A stretch of 64,000 nucleotides of DNA from a gamma proteobacterium NOR5-3 (GCA_000158155.1 DS999408.1:279859-343858); one strand, 5' to 3'. Positions 46,035 to 53,847 are shown, numbered from the stretch's first letter. Program-made: numbers and translations. The notes: generated from the letters alone by a model not told the origin.

Positions 46035-46925
46035 TCAGTCGACCTTGAATCCCCAGATTTTGTCGTTGAGCACGTCTCCCAGCAAGGGGCTTTTTGCTGA
46101 CCGCTCAAAGGCGTCGGATACGTTGCCGCTGCGCTGATCAACGACTGGTTTGTAGTTGGGATGCGTAAAGATGTATAGCTCGCCCTGTTCCAGCGCTTCG
46201 ATGACGCGCTCGCTCAAGAGGTCGGCCTCTATGCCGTTTGCCACGGCTTTTGACGAGGCTTTGGCAACTTCAAAAACATCCGGGGTGGGCTTAAGGTCGG
46301 TGGCATAGCGTGGCTGACGATTGCGGTAGGACTCGTGGATGCGCGTTTTCACGAAGGCCGGTGCCAAGACCGACACATGCACATTGCTGCCCTGTAATTC
46401 CTGAGACCAGGACTCGGTAAGCGCGACGACAGCGGCTTTGGTGGCAGTGTATGCGCCAGCCATTGGCACGCCGCCCATTCCGGCCATAGAGGCAACGTTG
46501 ATAAGCCAGCTCTGCTCGCCATGGCGCTTCATGTGCGGCACAAATACGTTGGCCCCATAAACCACGCCCATAAGATTAACGTCGATGCACCAGCGCCAGC
46601 CCGCATCATCAAGAGTCTCTATGGCGCCGACGCCGCCACTGACGCCTGCATTGTTGATTAGCATATGAATGTTACCGAAGCGTGTTTGAGCCTCGGATGC
46701 GGTTCTGTCCCAGTCCGCCTTCAGGGCGACATCCATGTCGACAGCGAGTACTGTAATGTTCTGACCTTCTAAACTTGTTTTCGCAGCCTCCAGGGCCGCG
46801 GTCTCGATGTCGGCAATGACAATGTTCATTCCCAGCTTGCCCAAGGTGCGGGCAAGGCTTAAACCAATGCCTTCTGCGCCTCCGGTGATGACCGCTGTCT
46901 TGCCTGAAAGGTCTTGTCTGTTCAT
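46035..46925 (-). CDS. Short-chain dehydrogenase/reductase
   Basis: This 296-residue classical SDR has TGGAEGIGLSLA (cofactor loop) at about 14-25, LINNAGVSGGVG, the catalytic Ser in NVASMAG and YTATK with Tyr/Lys. An Asp after the second strand (IVIADIET) points to NAD preference. The C-terminal 60 residues, with the segment LYIFTHPNYKPVVDQR, are longer than in minimal SDRs and resemble those of the SDR group acting on larger hydrophobic alcohols. The substrate is unknown. There is no ribosome-binding site problem at ATG 46925. Confidence 0.85.
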   Translation of the reverse strand: MNRQDLSGKTAVITGGAEGIGLSLARTLGKLGMNIVIADIETAALEAAKTSLEGQNITVLAVDMDVALKADWDRTASEAQTRFGNIHMLINNAGVSGGVGAIETLDDAGWRWCIDVNLMGVVYGANVFVPHMKRHGEQSWLINVASMAGMGGVPMAGAYTATKAAVVALTESWSQELQGSNVHVSVLAPAFVKTRIHESYRNRQPRYATDLKPTPDVFEVAKASSKAVANGIEADLLSERVIEALEQGELYIFTHPNYKPVVDQRSGNVSDAFERSAKSPLLGDVLNDKIWGFKVD

Positions 46926-47117
46926 GTTCTACCCTATTGTGTTGTATGGGGCGCTGACCGCGCTTTAAATCGATAACGAAGTATGCCTTATTGCCAGCTC
47001 GAACTGTTGTTAGGTCCGCTCTTTGGGCAAGACTGGCCGTCTTGGTGGGGCGCGCTACACTTGTGGTAAGACCATGAGTATTTGAGGTGTGCAGTCATTA
47101 GCGATTTCTTCCACACA

Positions 47118-48599
47118 ATGCGATGCACTAGGGGCGCTCATTCGCGCCGTGACTCGTTGCTACGGATCTTCCGCGTTTTTGTAATTTTGCTTGGTTGCTT
47201 CGCGCTGCCCATAGCAGGGTTCCTCGGCGAGCCGCTACACGCTCAGCCTGCGCAACGCGAGGCAATGCTGCTGACGGTCTCCGATGCCATCAGTCCGGCG
47301 ACCATGGATTACCTGCAACGGGGTATCGAGCGCGCCGAAGAGGAGGGTGCCGAGCTCCTGATCATCGAGTTGGATACGCCCGGGGGTCTCATGGCCTCAA
47401 CGCACGATCTGATTAAATCGATTCTTGCATCGCGGGTTCCTGTAGTGACCTATGTGTCGCCTTCCGGGTCCCGTGCTGCGAGTGCCGGTACTTACATCTT
47501 ACTGGCCAGTCATGTTGCCGCGATGGCGCCGGCGACACACCTCGGGTCGGCTACGCCGGTGCAGATGGGGGGGCTGCCGGGTTTTCCTTCGAATAAGCCG
47601 CCAGCGAGTCCCACCGCGCCCAAGGGCCCGGGGGAGACACCGCAGGACACGGCACCGTCAAAGCCCGCGAGCGGTTCCGCATCTGCAATGGAGCGCAAGG
47701 TGCTCGAAGACGCGGTGAGTTATATCCGTGAGCTTGCGACTCACCATGGTCGCAATGCTGACTGGGCGGAGCGCGCGGTACGTGAGGCGGCTAACCTGGG
47801 GGCTCAGGAAGCGCTCGCGCAGAATGTGATTGATGTTGTTGCTACAGATATCGATGATCTGCTGAGTAAGGTTGATGGCAAGACGGTGGTGTTAGTGGGT
47901 GGAAACAGAACCATCTCCACCGCCGACCTGCAGGTGCAGCGCGTCGATCCGGACGGGCGGACACGGCTGCTCTTTGTAATAACCGATCCAAACATCGCTT
48001 ACTTTTTATTGCTGATCGGGTTTTACGGCATTGTTTTTGAGTTTGCCAATCCTGGGAGTTTGTTCCCGGGTGTCATTGGCGCGACCTGCCTGCTGCTTGC
48101 GCTTTTTGCCTTTCAGATTCTGTCGGTGAACTACGCAGGTCTGGCGCTCATTTTCCTGGGGTTGGTATTTATTGTGGCCGAGGCTTTTATCCCCAGCTTT
48201 GGTGTACTGGGCATTGGCGGGATTGTCGCCTTTGTCTCAGGCTCGGTAATTCTCATGGATGGGAGTAATCAGGCTGTATCCATACCCGTCGTCGGTGGGG
48301 TTGGTGCCATTGCAGCAGGATTTATGCTCTGGGTAGTTACGCGTCTTGTGGGTTTGCGTCGCCGAAGGCCTGTTTATGGCGTTGAACATTTCACCGAGGA
48401 GACAGCCCGTGCCGATGGGGTATTCTCAGCCGCAGATGGCCGCTACAGCGGGTATATACATATGAGTGGTGAGCGCTGGCGCGCGGTCAGCGACGAGCCG
48501 GTGCAATCCGGCGAAGCCTTGCGTGTGCTGGCAGTTAATGGATTGACCGTGCAAGTGGCGCCGCTAGCGGCGAGCAATCGGGCTGAGCCCAAACCTTAA
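47118..48599 (+). CDS. NfeD family membrane-bound serine protease (long form)
   Basis: This protein of about 493 residues has a ClpP-like protease domain (residues about 45-290) followed by four membrane helices and a C-terminal OB-fold NfeD domain. ELLIIELDTPGG and GSRAASAGTYILLAS, with the nucleophile Ser, match the 1510-N protease family. A Pro/Ser/Thr-rich insert (PASPTAPKGPGETPQDTAP) interrupts the protease domain. Family members cleave stomatin-type partners, and the next gene encodes one. Start choice is open: TTG 47082 or ATG 47118. Confidence 0.85.
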   Translation: MRCTRGAHSRRDSLLRIFRVFVILLGCFALPIAGFLGEPLHAQPAQREAMLLTVSDAISPATMDYLQRGIERAEEEGAELLIIELDTPGGLMASTHDLIKSILASRVPVVTYVSPSGSRAASAGTYILLASHVAAMAPATHLGSATPVQMGGLPGFPSNKPPASPTAPKGPGETPQDTAPSKPASGSASAMERKVLEDAVSYIRELATHHGRNADWAERAVREAANLGAQEALAQNVIDVVATDIDDLLSKVDGKTVVLVGGNRTISTADLQVQRVDPDGRTRLLFVITDPNIAYFLLLIGFYGIVFEFANPGSLFPGVIGATCLLLALFAFQILSVNYAGLALIFLGLVFIVAEAFIPSFGVLGIGGIVAFVSGSVILMDGSNQAVSIPVVGGVGAIAAGFMLWVVTRLVGLRRRRPVYGVEHFTEETARADGVFSAADGRYSGYIHMSGERWRAVSDEPVQSGEALRVLAVNGLTVQVAPLAASNRAEPKP

Positions 48600-48610
48600 G
48601 GAGAAAATTC

Positions 48611-49405
48611 ATGTTTGTAGACCTTATCCCCTACGTCGCGCCGTTTGTGTTCCTGATCGTTATTCTTGCGTCGACAATCAAGATTCTGCCGGAGTACGAG
48701 CGCGGTGTTGTTTTCTTTCTGGGACGCTTTCAGGGGGTGAAGGGGCCCGGGCTGGTGATTGTGGTGCCGGGCATCCAGCAGATACAGCGCGTCGACTTGC
48801 GGGTAATCACCCTGGACGTACCCAGTCAGGATGTGATTTCGCGCGACAACGTGACGGTGCATGTTAATGCCGTATTGTATTTCCGGGTGGTTGATCCGCA
48901 GCGGGCGATTATTCACGTGGAAGATTTTGTCGCCGCCACCAGTCAACTGGCTCAGACCACACTACGCTCGGTGCTTGGCAAGCATGATCTGGATGAGATG
49001 CTCTCGGAGCGAGACAAGCTCAATAACGATGTGCAGGAAATTATCGACGCACAAACAGAAGAATGGGGAATCAAAGTCGCGAATGTCGAGATAAAGCAGG
49101 TCGACTTGAACGAGTCGATGATTCGGGCGATAGGCCGTCAGGCCGAAGCAGAGAGGGAGCGGCGGGCCAAGGTGATTCATGCCGAGGGTGAGCTGCAGGC
49201 TTCGCACAAGCTGCTTGAAGCCGCCCAGGTGATGTCAGCGAGTTCCGGCGCAATGCAGCTACGTTACCTGCAAACCCTGGCTGACATGGGAAATCAGAAC
49301 ACGTCCACGGTGGTGTTTCCGATTCCCATCGAGATCATGGAGAGCTTTGGCCGTGCCATTAACGGCGGCGCTAAGCCATCGTCGGATGAGAAGACTGGCG
49401 TTTAG
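48611..49405 (+). CDS. Slipin (stomatin/SPFH family) membrane protein
   Basis: This 264-residue SPFH protein has a single N-terminal membrane helix (YVAPFVFLIVILASTIKILP) and the SPFH core EYERGVVFFLGRFQGVKGPGL with VDLRVITLDVPSQDVISRDNVTV. A long coiled-coil arm follows (RQAEAERERRAKVIHAEGEL). It forms oligomers in membrane microdomains and is a proteolytic partner of NfeD, whose gene ends 11 bases upstream with a good ribosome-binding site (AAGGAGAA). Its stop codon directly precedes a fragment of the tmRNA 3' end, at the left boundary of the island. Confidence 0.92.
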   Translation: MFVDLIPYVAPFVFLIVILASTIKILPEYERGVVFFLGRFQGVKGPGLVIVVPGIQQIQRVDLRVITLDVPSQDVISRDNVTVHVNAVLYFRVVDPQRAIIHVEDFVAATSQLAQTTLRSVLGKHDLDEMLSERDKLNNDVQEIIDAQTEEWGIKVANVEIKQVDLNESMIRAIGRQAEAERERRAKVIHAEGELQASHKLLEAAQVMSASSGAMQLRYLQTLADMGNQNTSTVVFPIPIEIMESFGRAINGGAKPSSDEKTGV

Positions 49406-49406
49406 T

Positions 49407-49464
49407 GAGGCGGCGGGAGTTGTGTCTTCACTGACTACGCCAGTTCGACAGACCTCGCTACGCT
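49407..49464 (+). repeat. Left copy of the ssrA 3'-end repeat (attachment-site-like)
   Basis: 58 bases matching 53176-53233 at 55 positions. It begins GAGGCGGCGGGAGTTG, identical to bases 53341-53356 inside the 3' acceptor/T region of tmRNA. It directly follows the slipin stop and marks the left edge of the island. Confidence 0.8.
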
Positions 49465-49620
49465 AAGGGGTCGCTCTCGCGCATACCCATAAGGAGGGGC
49501 AGACTCTCCATGCGCTCCGCGATCGCCCCACATCCTGTGAGGCACCCGCGCCCTTTGGGCGCTGATTCAATTCTACTGCCCTCGAAATAAAAAAAAGGGC
49601 GCCCCTCACGGGCCACCCTT
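49465..49620. other. Left island junction without genes
   Basis: Contains CACCCGCGCCC-TTTGGGCGC (about 49543-49561), which matches the block between the two tmRNA-proximal repeats (CACCCGCGCCCTTCGGGCGC at about 53235-53254). It also holds about 70 extra bases not found there. No reading frame here is convincing. Confidence 0.6.
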
Positions 49621-49621
49621 T
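49590..49621 (-). terminator. Terminator after the primase-helicase gene
   Basis: On the minus strand: AAAGGG-TGGCCC-GTGA-GGGG-CGCCCTTT followed by more T. It is adjacent to the helicase stop codon. The tmRNA terminator has the same position relative to a TTTGGTGGAG core. Confidence 0.75.
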
Positions 49622-52050
49622 CATTGATTTGGTGGAGCTTCGGAACCCTGTTTGTCAGAAGCTAGCAGAAACTCGGTAGACAATTGCCTGTGCTCTGGTG
49701 CTTCACCATTAAACGAAATCTGGTACCCCATAGCCTTATAGCTTTTCTCTCGTTTTTTGAACATTCGTTGCAACATAGGGAGCGAGCAATCGACATAATC
49801 GTAAATGGTGACACGGTCTTTGCCATCCGACTCTCGGTGAATTCGCCCGGCATACTGAGCTAGTGAACCCTTCCAAGCAATCGGCATGGCTAGGAATAGT
49901 GTGTCTAGTCTTGGTAGATCAAAACCTTCACCTACATATTTGCCGGTGGCAACGACGACTTGCGCGGTAGGTAGTTGTTCTTCAGCAGCCTTACGCTCAG
50001 ACGTGCGCATTGCGCCTTTTAAAACGATCGAGTCGACCTCTTTGTCGAGTAGCAAAGCATTGATAGTCTCTGCATGTTCCCTGCGTTCTGTTAACACTAT
50101 TGGGTGTTTAGATTGCTGAATACAGGCGAGAACATCGCTGATGATTCTCTGTGTTCGTTCATCATTTTCCATGATCCAGCGATAAGCGTCAGAGATTTTT
50201 GGTCGCGCGTCTGAATTGATTAACTGCTTTGGAGGGTTGTCATACAGCTGATGAACAACAACTTGTTGCTCAAATTTTTCTTCTGTTGTGCTTTTAACCT
50301 TGTGACGAATAGGCCCTGCGGCCATAAAGATGATTTTCTGGTGGCCATCCTGTCGTTCGGGGGTGGCGGTCAAGCCGAGTACATATTTGGCTCGAACTTC
50401 GTTTAACACCATTTCAAAGCGCGGCGCAGAAACGTGATGGCACTCATCAACGATCACATGTCCATAATCTTGAACGATCTCAGATACAGTGTTGTCCTTT
50501 TTGTTGATTAGACTTTGATAGGTCGCGATGTCGACGACACCCGTAGGCTTTTTCTTGCCGCCGCCGATGATGCCGACATCCGTATCGGGCAAAAACGATT
50601 TTAATCGTTCTCTCCATTGGTCGAGCAGTTGTCTACTGTGCACTAATATTAGCGTGTTGGCTTTGCGCGTAGTAATCATGCCAATAGCGGTAACCGTTTT
50701 ACCAAAGGCTGTCGGCGCATGAAGAATACCAGCATCGTGCTTACTCATAGCGCGCACAGCTGCTTGCTGATTCTTTCTGAGTTTGACGAGTGACTTGGTG
50801 GCTTTAAGTTTAGTGCCACGTTCACGTTGATCATCTAATTGAACTTCGATCTGATTCTCGGCTAACAACTCTAGCGCTTCGTCTAAGCAACCGCGAGGTA
50901 TTGCCAAGTAGCCTTGCTCAATTCGAGCACAAGAGATAAATCTCGGAATACCATGAGTTGAAAACCGTAGTGCCTGTGTTTTAAAAAATACAGGGTTTGA
51001 AAAGCTAGCGAGTCGCCTTAACCTTGCTGCTAATGCGCTCGGTAATTCGCTTAAATCAAAATAAACATGATTTGCGAGAGTGACGGATATCTTTTTTGGT
51101 GCGTTTTCCAATAAGAGCGGTTTTGCTTTGGCGGTCATCTCCCAGGGTGGGCGATTCTCTATAACCTCTTGTTCTTTAAATAACGCAGAGTTTGGTGAAA
51201 TCTGTGTCAGTAGCTTTGTAAGTCTGCTGTGTGAAATAGACTCTATATTAGCAAGGTGTTGCCATTGGTCCTGGATGACATTCAGTTCGTCATCAACAAA
51301 GGAGCTATTGCCGGACTGACGGGCTTCTTTTTGTAGAGGCAGTGCAATTAAATTCCCAAATCCCCCTTCGGGTAAAATATCCTGATTGGGGAAAAGGCGA
51401 TCATAGGAGTCAAATGATAAGTTCGGATAAAATTCCATCGCTTTGTCGAGCAGGCCAAATCCCAATAGCCTGGCTTCTTTAGCTGGTACTTTCTTGCTGA
51501 AGAAAATCCAGAGGTGCGCGCCATTGCCGGAGCGTGAAATCTCAATGGCATGTGGAATTCCAAAGTTCTGGCAAGCCTTCGACATTGCTTTCACTTCTTC
51601 TTGCCATTGGTCTTTATCAAAATCGGCGGCAAGAAAGTAGCAGGTGTTGTCGCGCATCAAAGGATAAAGGCCAACGACTTGTTGCCCTGCTAAGTGGCGA
51701 TAAATGATCTGCTCATTTAACTCTGTGAATTGCCGGTGATTGCAATCCTGACATTTGATGCGTGGCTTGTGACAAATTCCTTGAACCCACTCGTTATTGC
51801 AGGCAACTGAGTAACCACTGCGACCTTGTTTGTTTTGCCAACGGTTTGAAAAAATATCGGTTCGACCCCGAAACAAACCTCTGAAGATCCCAATCTTTTG
51901 TTCTGGTGAATATAGTGGTGAATCAGGTGTATTCGGTGAGGGTTGCTGGAGTTGCTCTCTGAGAGCTAGAAGTTGCTTTTTCTCCTGTTCAAGCTTTGCG
52001 AGCCGAGTGTCAATCTCGGCTGTACTTTGAAATCCAGCAGGCTTAAGCAT
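49621..52050 (-). CDS. Archaeo-eukaryotic-type primase fused to superfamily 2 helicase (TOTE-like conflict protein)
   Basis: This 809-residue fusion has an N-terminal coiled coil (about 10-40) and a primase-polymerase domain (about 50-300). That domain carries GLFRGRTDIFSNRW, a Cys/His metal site GICHKPRIKCQDCNH (91-105), catalytic DFD (143-145) and SGNGAHLWIF with His179. An SF2 helicase follows: Walker A APTAFGKT (445-452), VDECHH (534-539), TATPERQ (561-567) and QYAGRIHR (732-739). From memory, domain databases call such an N-terminus the TOTE conflict-system primase. No fused nuclease is visible. It starts inside the end of higA (8-base overlap). Codon use is AT-richer than in the neighbouring genes, consistent with transfer. 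Confidence 0.85.
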   Translation of the reverse strand: MLKPAGFQSTAEIDTRLAKLEQEKKQLLALREQLQQPSPNTPDSPLYSPEQKIGIFRGLFRGRTDIFSNRWQNKQGRSGYSVACNNEWVQGICHKPRIKCQDCNHRQFTELNEQIIYRHLAGQQVVGLYPLMRDNTCYFLAADFDKDQWQEEVKAMSKACQNFGIPHAIEISRSGNGAHLWIFFSKKVPAKEARLLGFGLLDKAMEFYPNLSFDSYDRLFPNQDILPEGGFGNLIALPLQKEARQSGNSSFVDDELNVIQDQWQHLANIESISHSRLTKLLTQISPNSALFKEQEVIENRPPWEMTAKAKPLLLENAPKKISVTLANHVYFDLSELPSALAARLRRLASFSNPVFFKTQALRFSTHGIPRFISCARIEQGYLAIPRGCLDEALELLAENQIEVQLDDQRERGTKLKATKSLVKLRKNQQAAVRAMSKHDAGILHAPTAFGKTVTAIGMITTRKANTLILVHSRQLLDQWRERLKSFLPDTDVGIIGGGKKKPTGVVDIATYQSLINKKDNTVSEIVQDYGHVIVDECHHVSAPRFEMVLNEVRAKYVLGLTATPERQDGHQKIIFMAAGPIRHKVKSTTEEKFEQQVVVHQLYDNPPKQLINSDARPKISDAYRWIMENDERTQRIISDVLACIQQSKHPIVLTERREHAETINALLLDKEVDSIVLKGAMRTSERKAAEEQLPTAQVVVATGKYVGEGFDLPRLDTLFLAMPIAWKGSLAQYAGRIHRESDGKDRVTIYDYVDCSLPMLQRMFKKREKSYKAMGYQISFNGEAPEHRQLSTEFLLASDKQGSEAPPNQ
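49629..49638 (+). repeat. Remnant core of the ssrA 3' end inside the helicase C-terminus
   Basis: TTTGGTGGAG here is identical to 53335-53344, the exact 3' end of tmRNA (CCA end) plus one base of flank. A terminator lies the same few bases to its left. The last codons of the helicase (APPNQ) read through it on the minus strand. Confidence 0.5.
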
Positions 52051-52411
52051 GCGTCCCCGGTGGTTTGATCAAGGATTCTGCCGGAATGCCCAAACCTTCA
52101 TGCAGCTTCCAGATCATTTTTAGTGTGAGCGAGCGCTTGTGATTGAGAATCTCATAGACTCGGTTGCTCTTGCCTATCATTGGCTCAAGGTCTTTTACGG
52201 TTAAACCTTTACGTTCCATTTCGAACTTGATGGCTTCAACTGGATCAGGCAGTTCCATAGGGAAATGTTTGGCCTCATAAGCTTCTATCAACGTGACCAT
52301 TACATCCAGCTTTTCACCTTCGGAACTGTCAGGGCCTGCCATCATCAGGGTTTCAATTTCTTTTAATGCCGCTTGGTAGTCGGCATCAGTTTTAATCGGT
52401 TTGATGTCCAT
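52043..52411 (-). CDS. higA: HigA-type antitoxin (XRE helix-turn-helix)
   Basis: This 122-residue antitoxin has an N-terminal half that binds the toxin (MDIKPIKTDADYQAALKEIE, then LIEAYEAKHFPMELPDPVEA). A C-terminal XRE-type helix-turn-helix lies at about 64-112 (GLTVKDLEPMIGKSNRVYEIL then NHKRSLTLKMIWKLHEGL). It neutralises HigB and represses the operon. It follows higB by 33 bases, the toxin-first order usual for HigBA. It overlaps the primase-helicase gene by eight bases, so that gene is translationally coupled to the antitoxin. Confidence 0.92.
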   Translation of the reverse strand: MDIKPIKTDADYQAALKEIETLMMAGPDSSEGEKLDVMVTLIEAYEAKHFPMELPDPVEAIKFEMERKGLTVKDLEPMIGKSNRVYEILNHKRSLTLKMIWKLHEGLGIPAESLIKPPGTHA

Positions 52412-52444
52412 AGTACTTACCTCTCGTTTCTACCTTTGGGGCTA

Positions 52445-52747
52445 TTAAATAGTTTGCACGTTAACTTTGTCATATTGCGCATGAGTGCCGATGAAGCGGA
52501 TGTACACCACGCGATAGGCGTAGTTGATCCACACGACAAGTCGGTACTTGTTGCCCGCAATATTGAAAACCGCACGCCCATCTTTGAGGATGCTGGCATT
52601 TCTGAAGTCCTCCTTAACATAAGAAGGTGCGCTCCAGTCAGCCGCTAAGGTATGTCGATACCAAGCAAGCGTAGGCTCTTTAGCATCCATGTATTCTGGG
52701 TGTTCTTCCCAGAACATTTTCAGTGTCGATAGGGCAATTATTCTCAT
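52445..52747 (-). CDS. higB: HigB-type mRNA interferase toxin
   Basis: This 100-residue RelE-fold toxin of the HigB family cleaves ribosome-bound mRNA. The family shape is plain: MRIIALSTLKMFWEEHPEY, then SAPSYVKEDFRNASILKDGR, FNIAGNKYRLVVWINY and YIRFIGTHAQYDKVNVQTI. ATG 52747 is preferred to the upstream ATG 52783 because it matches the family N-terminus. A perfect palindrome lies 14 bases before it, a likely operator for the HigA/HigB complex. Confidence 0.93.
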   Translation of the reverse strand: MRIIALSTLKMFWEEHPEYMDAKEPTLAWYRHTLAADWSAPSYVKEDFRNASILKDGRAVFNIAGNKYRLVVWINYAYRVVYIRFIGTHAQYDKVNVQTI

Positions 52748-52760
52748 AGAGCCAACGATA

Positions 52761-52775
52761 GTCCCAAAATGGGAC
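52761..52775 (-). promoter_or_regulatory. Palindromic operator candidate upstream of higBA
   Basis: GTCCCA-AAA-TGGGAC, a perfect inverted repeat with a 3-base centre, lies 14 bases before the higB start. Autoregulated TA operons normally carry such a site within the promoter. Confidence 0.65.
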
Positions 52776-52810
52776 CACATCAACTAAAATCTATTGGAGA
52801 ATCAATATCA

Positions 52811-52831
52811 ATGAATATCAAGCGCTTATGA
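52811..52831 (+). other. Possible 6-codon leader peptide (MNIKRL) coupled to the HTH gene
   Basis: GGAGAA lies 8-13 bases before an ATG that opens a six-codon frame. Its stop codon overlaps the start of the next frame in ATGA. The HTH gene has no ribosome-binding site of its own, so translation may depend on ribosomes finishing this leader. Confidence 0.35.
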
Positions 52832-53007
52832 CGCAAAGAGACCTCTGTCATCGGTGGCAGCTCCGTGAGGCGACTCTTGAAAGGTGGCGGTCCGAAGGTA
52901 TTGGGCCAATTTACGTGAAGCTGGGTGGTCAAGTTAGGTACAGGCGAGAAGATGTGCTGGAGCATGGGGCCAGTTGCTTAAGAAAGAGTACTTTTGAAGC
53001 TGTTTGA
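52828..53007 (+). CDS. AlpA/excisionase-like helix-turn-helix protein, 59 residues
   Basis: The protein begins MTQRDLCHRWQLREATLERW and continues RSEGIGPIYVKLGGQVRYRR then EDVLEH. This is the winged-helix pattern of small MerR-like DNA-binding proteins (HTH_17), including phage excisionases and AlpA regulators. Only 43 bases lie between the leader peptide start and the base where the minus-strand operator zone begins, so higB and this gene share a control region. Alone on the plus strand of the island and close to the tmRNA end, it is in the usual position of an excisionase. No integrase gene is present. Confidence 0.7.
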   Translation: MTQRDLCHRWQLREATLERWRSEGIGPIYVKLGGQVRYRREDVLEHGASCLRKSTFEAV

Positions 53008-53116
53008 ATGTGGGTTAGTACGCAAATCCCCGCATCAGGCCTAATTTTCGGATAGTAAAGTTGCGGTTTAATAGTCGCTCTTTGGCATCCATGCCACCGC
53101 GACATACATTACGTCC
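53008..53116. other. Island right arm without genes
   Basis: The stretch from the HTH stop to the hairpin at 53117. I see no reading frame or regulatory element that I can support. Confidence 0.5.
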
Positions 53117-53167
53117 TGTAAATAAAAAGCCCTAATGGCTGGTGAAGGCTCATTAGGGCTATTTACA
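53117..53167 (-). terminator. Terminator paired with the second tmRNA 3'-end copy
   Basis: A long imperfect stem: TGTAAATA and AGCCCTAATG on the left pair with CATTAGGGCT and ATTTACA on the right. The minus strand reads GGGCTTTTTATTT after the stem, so it works as a terminator in the ssrA direction. It lies four bases from the repeat at 53171. Confidence 0.8.
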
Positions 53168-53170
53168 AGA

Positions 53171-53233
53171 TGGTGGAGGCGGCGGGAGTTGCGTCTTCAC
53201 TGGCTACGCCAGTTCGACAGACCTCGCAACGCT
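53171..53233 (+). repeat. Right copy of the ssrA 3'-end repeat (attachment-site-like)
   Basis: The first 21 bases are identical to 53336-53356, the 3' end of the functional tmRNA including its CCA. From 53176 on, 58 bases match the left copy at 49407-49464 at 55 positions. After 21 bases it departs from the tmRNA body (GCGTC instead of AACCC). Confidence 0.85.
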
Positions 53234-53288
53234 CGGCCACCCGCGCCCTTCGGGCGCAAATTCAGCTTTCTGCCAAATCCTAAAACAT

Positions 53289-53331
53289 AAAAAGGGCCAC
53301 TCTTGCGAGCGACCCTTTTTATGTTTGGTGG
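53289..53331 (-). terminator. ssrA: tmRNA terminator
   Basis: Stem AAAAAGGG...CTC / GAG...CCCTTTTT with two internal mismatches and a T-tract on the minus strand. It is four bases from the CCA end of tmRNA. Confidence 0.85.
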
Positions 53332-53335
53332 AGGC

Positions 53336-53716
53336 GGCGGGAGTTGAACCCGCGTCCGCCAGCACTCTGCCATTGGCTCTACATGCTTAGATCCCGTTGA
53401 TTAATCTAACCGCACACAGCCCAACGGGCAGGACGTGATTGGCGATCTCCGTAATTTTTTAGCAGCTAGGCCCGGAGCCTGCTTCGCTGCGATCCAGTTC
53501 TATATGACAGTCAGTAACGCGGGGCTGGAACCTTGCTAAAGACCGCTAGGGCCGAAGCCACTAGATGAAGTATTGATGACTGCTTACGCAGCCAGCGCTA
53601 CCTCGTAGTTGTCGTCATTGGCAACTAATAGTTTGCAGCTTTGGATTTACGTGATTGGCTACCATCACGGCATGCACCGCAGGTTTTGTTACCGTCGTCG
53701 AATCCGTAACGCCCCC
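53336..53716 (-). ncRNA. ssrA: tmRNA (ssrA)
   Basis: This RNA of about 381 nt starts GGGGGCGTTACGG and ends GGGTTCAACTCCCGCC then GCCTCCACCA, with the tRNA-like acceptor stem GGGGGC / GCCTCC. The CCA is encoded. The resume codon is GCC. The tag frame at 53584-53622 encodes ANDDNYEVALAA, close to the E. coli tag ANDENYALAA and ending in the ALAA degron. Ribosome rescue requires SmpB, which is encoded 8.5 kb away at 62.3-62.7 kb. The 3' end is the insertion point of the island to the left. The start assignment follows the acceptor stem. Confidence 0.97.
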
Positions 53717-53847
53717 AAGTGAGTCAGCAGTTTAGCACAGAACGCGAATTTCAATGGGTTTTTACCTGGGCCATGAATTTGACAAACCTACAATTTCGGC
53801 CAAGTCTTGGAGTCAAACAACAACAATAATCAGATCAGGAGCGTGTT

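Noticed and set aside
49407-49464. A second tRNA or tmRNA gene at the left repeat
   Set aside because: Only the 3' 16 bases match tmRNA; no acceptor 5' strand, tag frame or pseudoknot regions precede or follow.
49465-53170. CRISPR array or prophage
   Set aside because: The direct repeats are a pair of long att-like copies rather than regularly spaced short repeats, and there are no structural phage genes.
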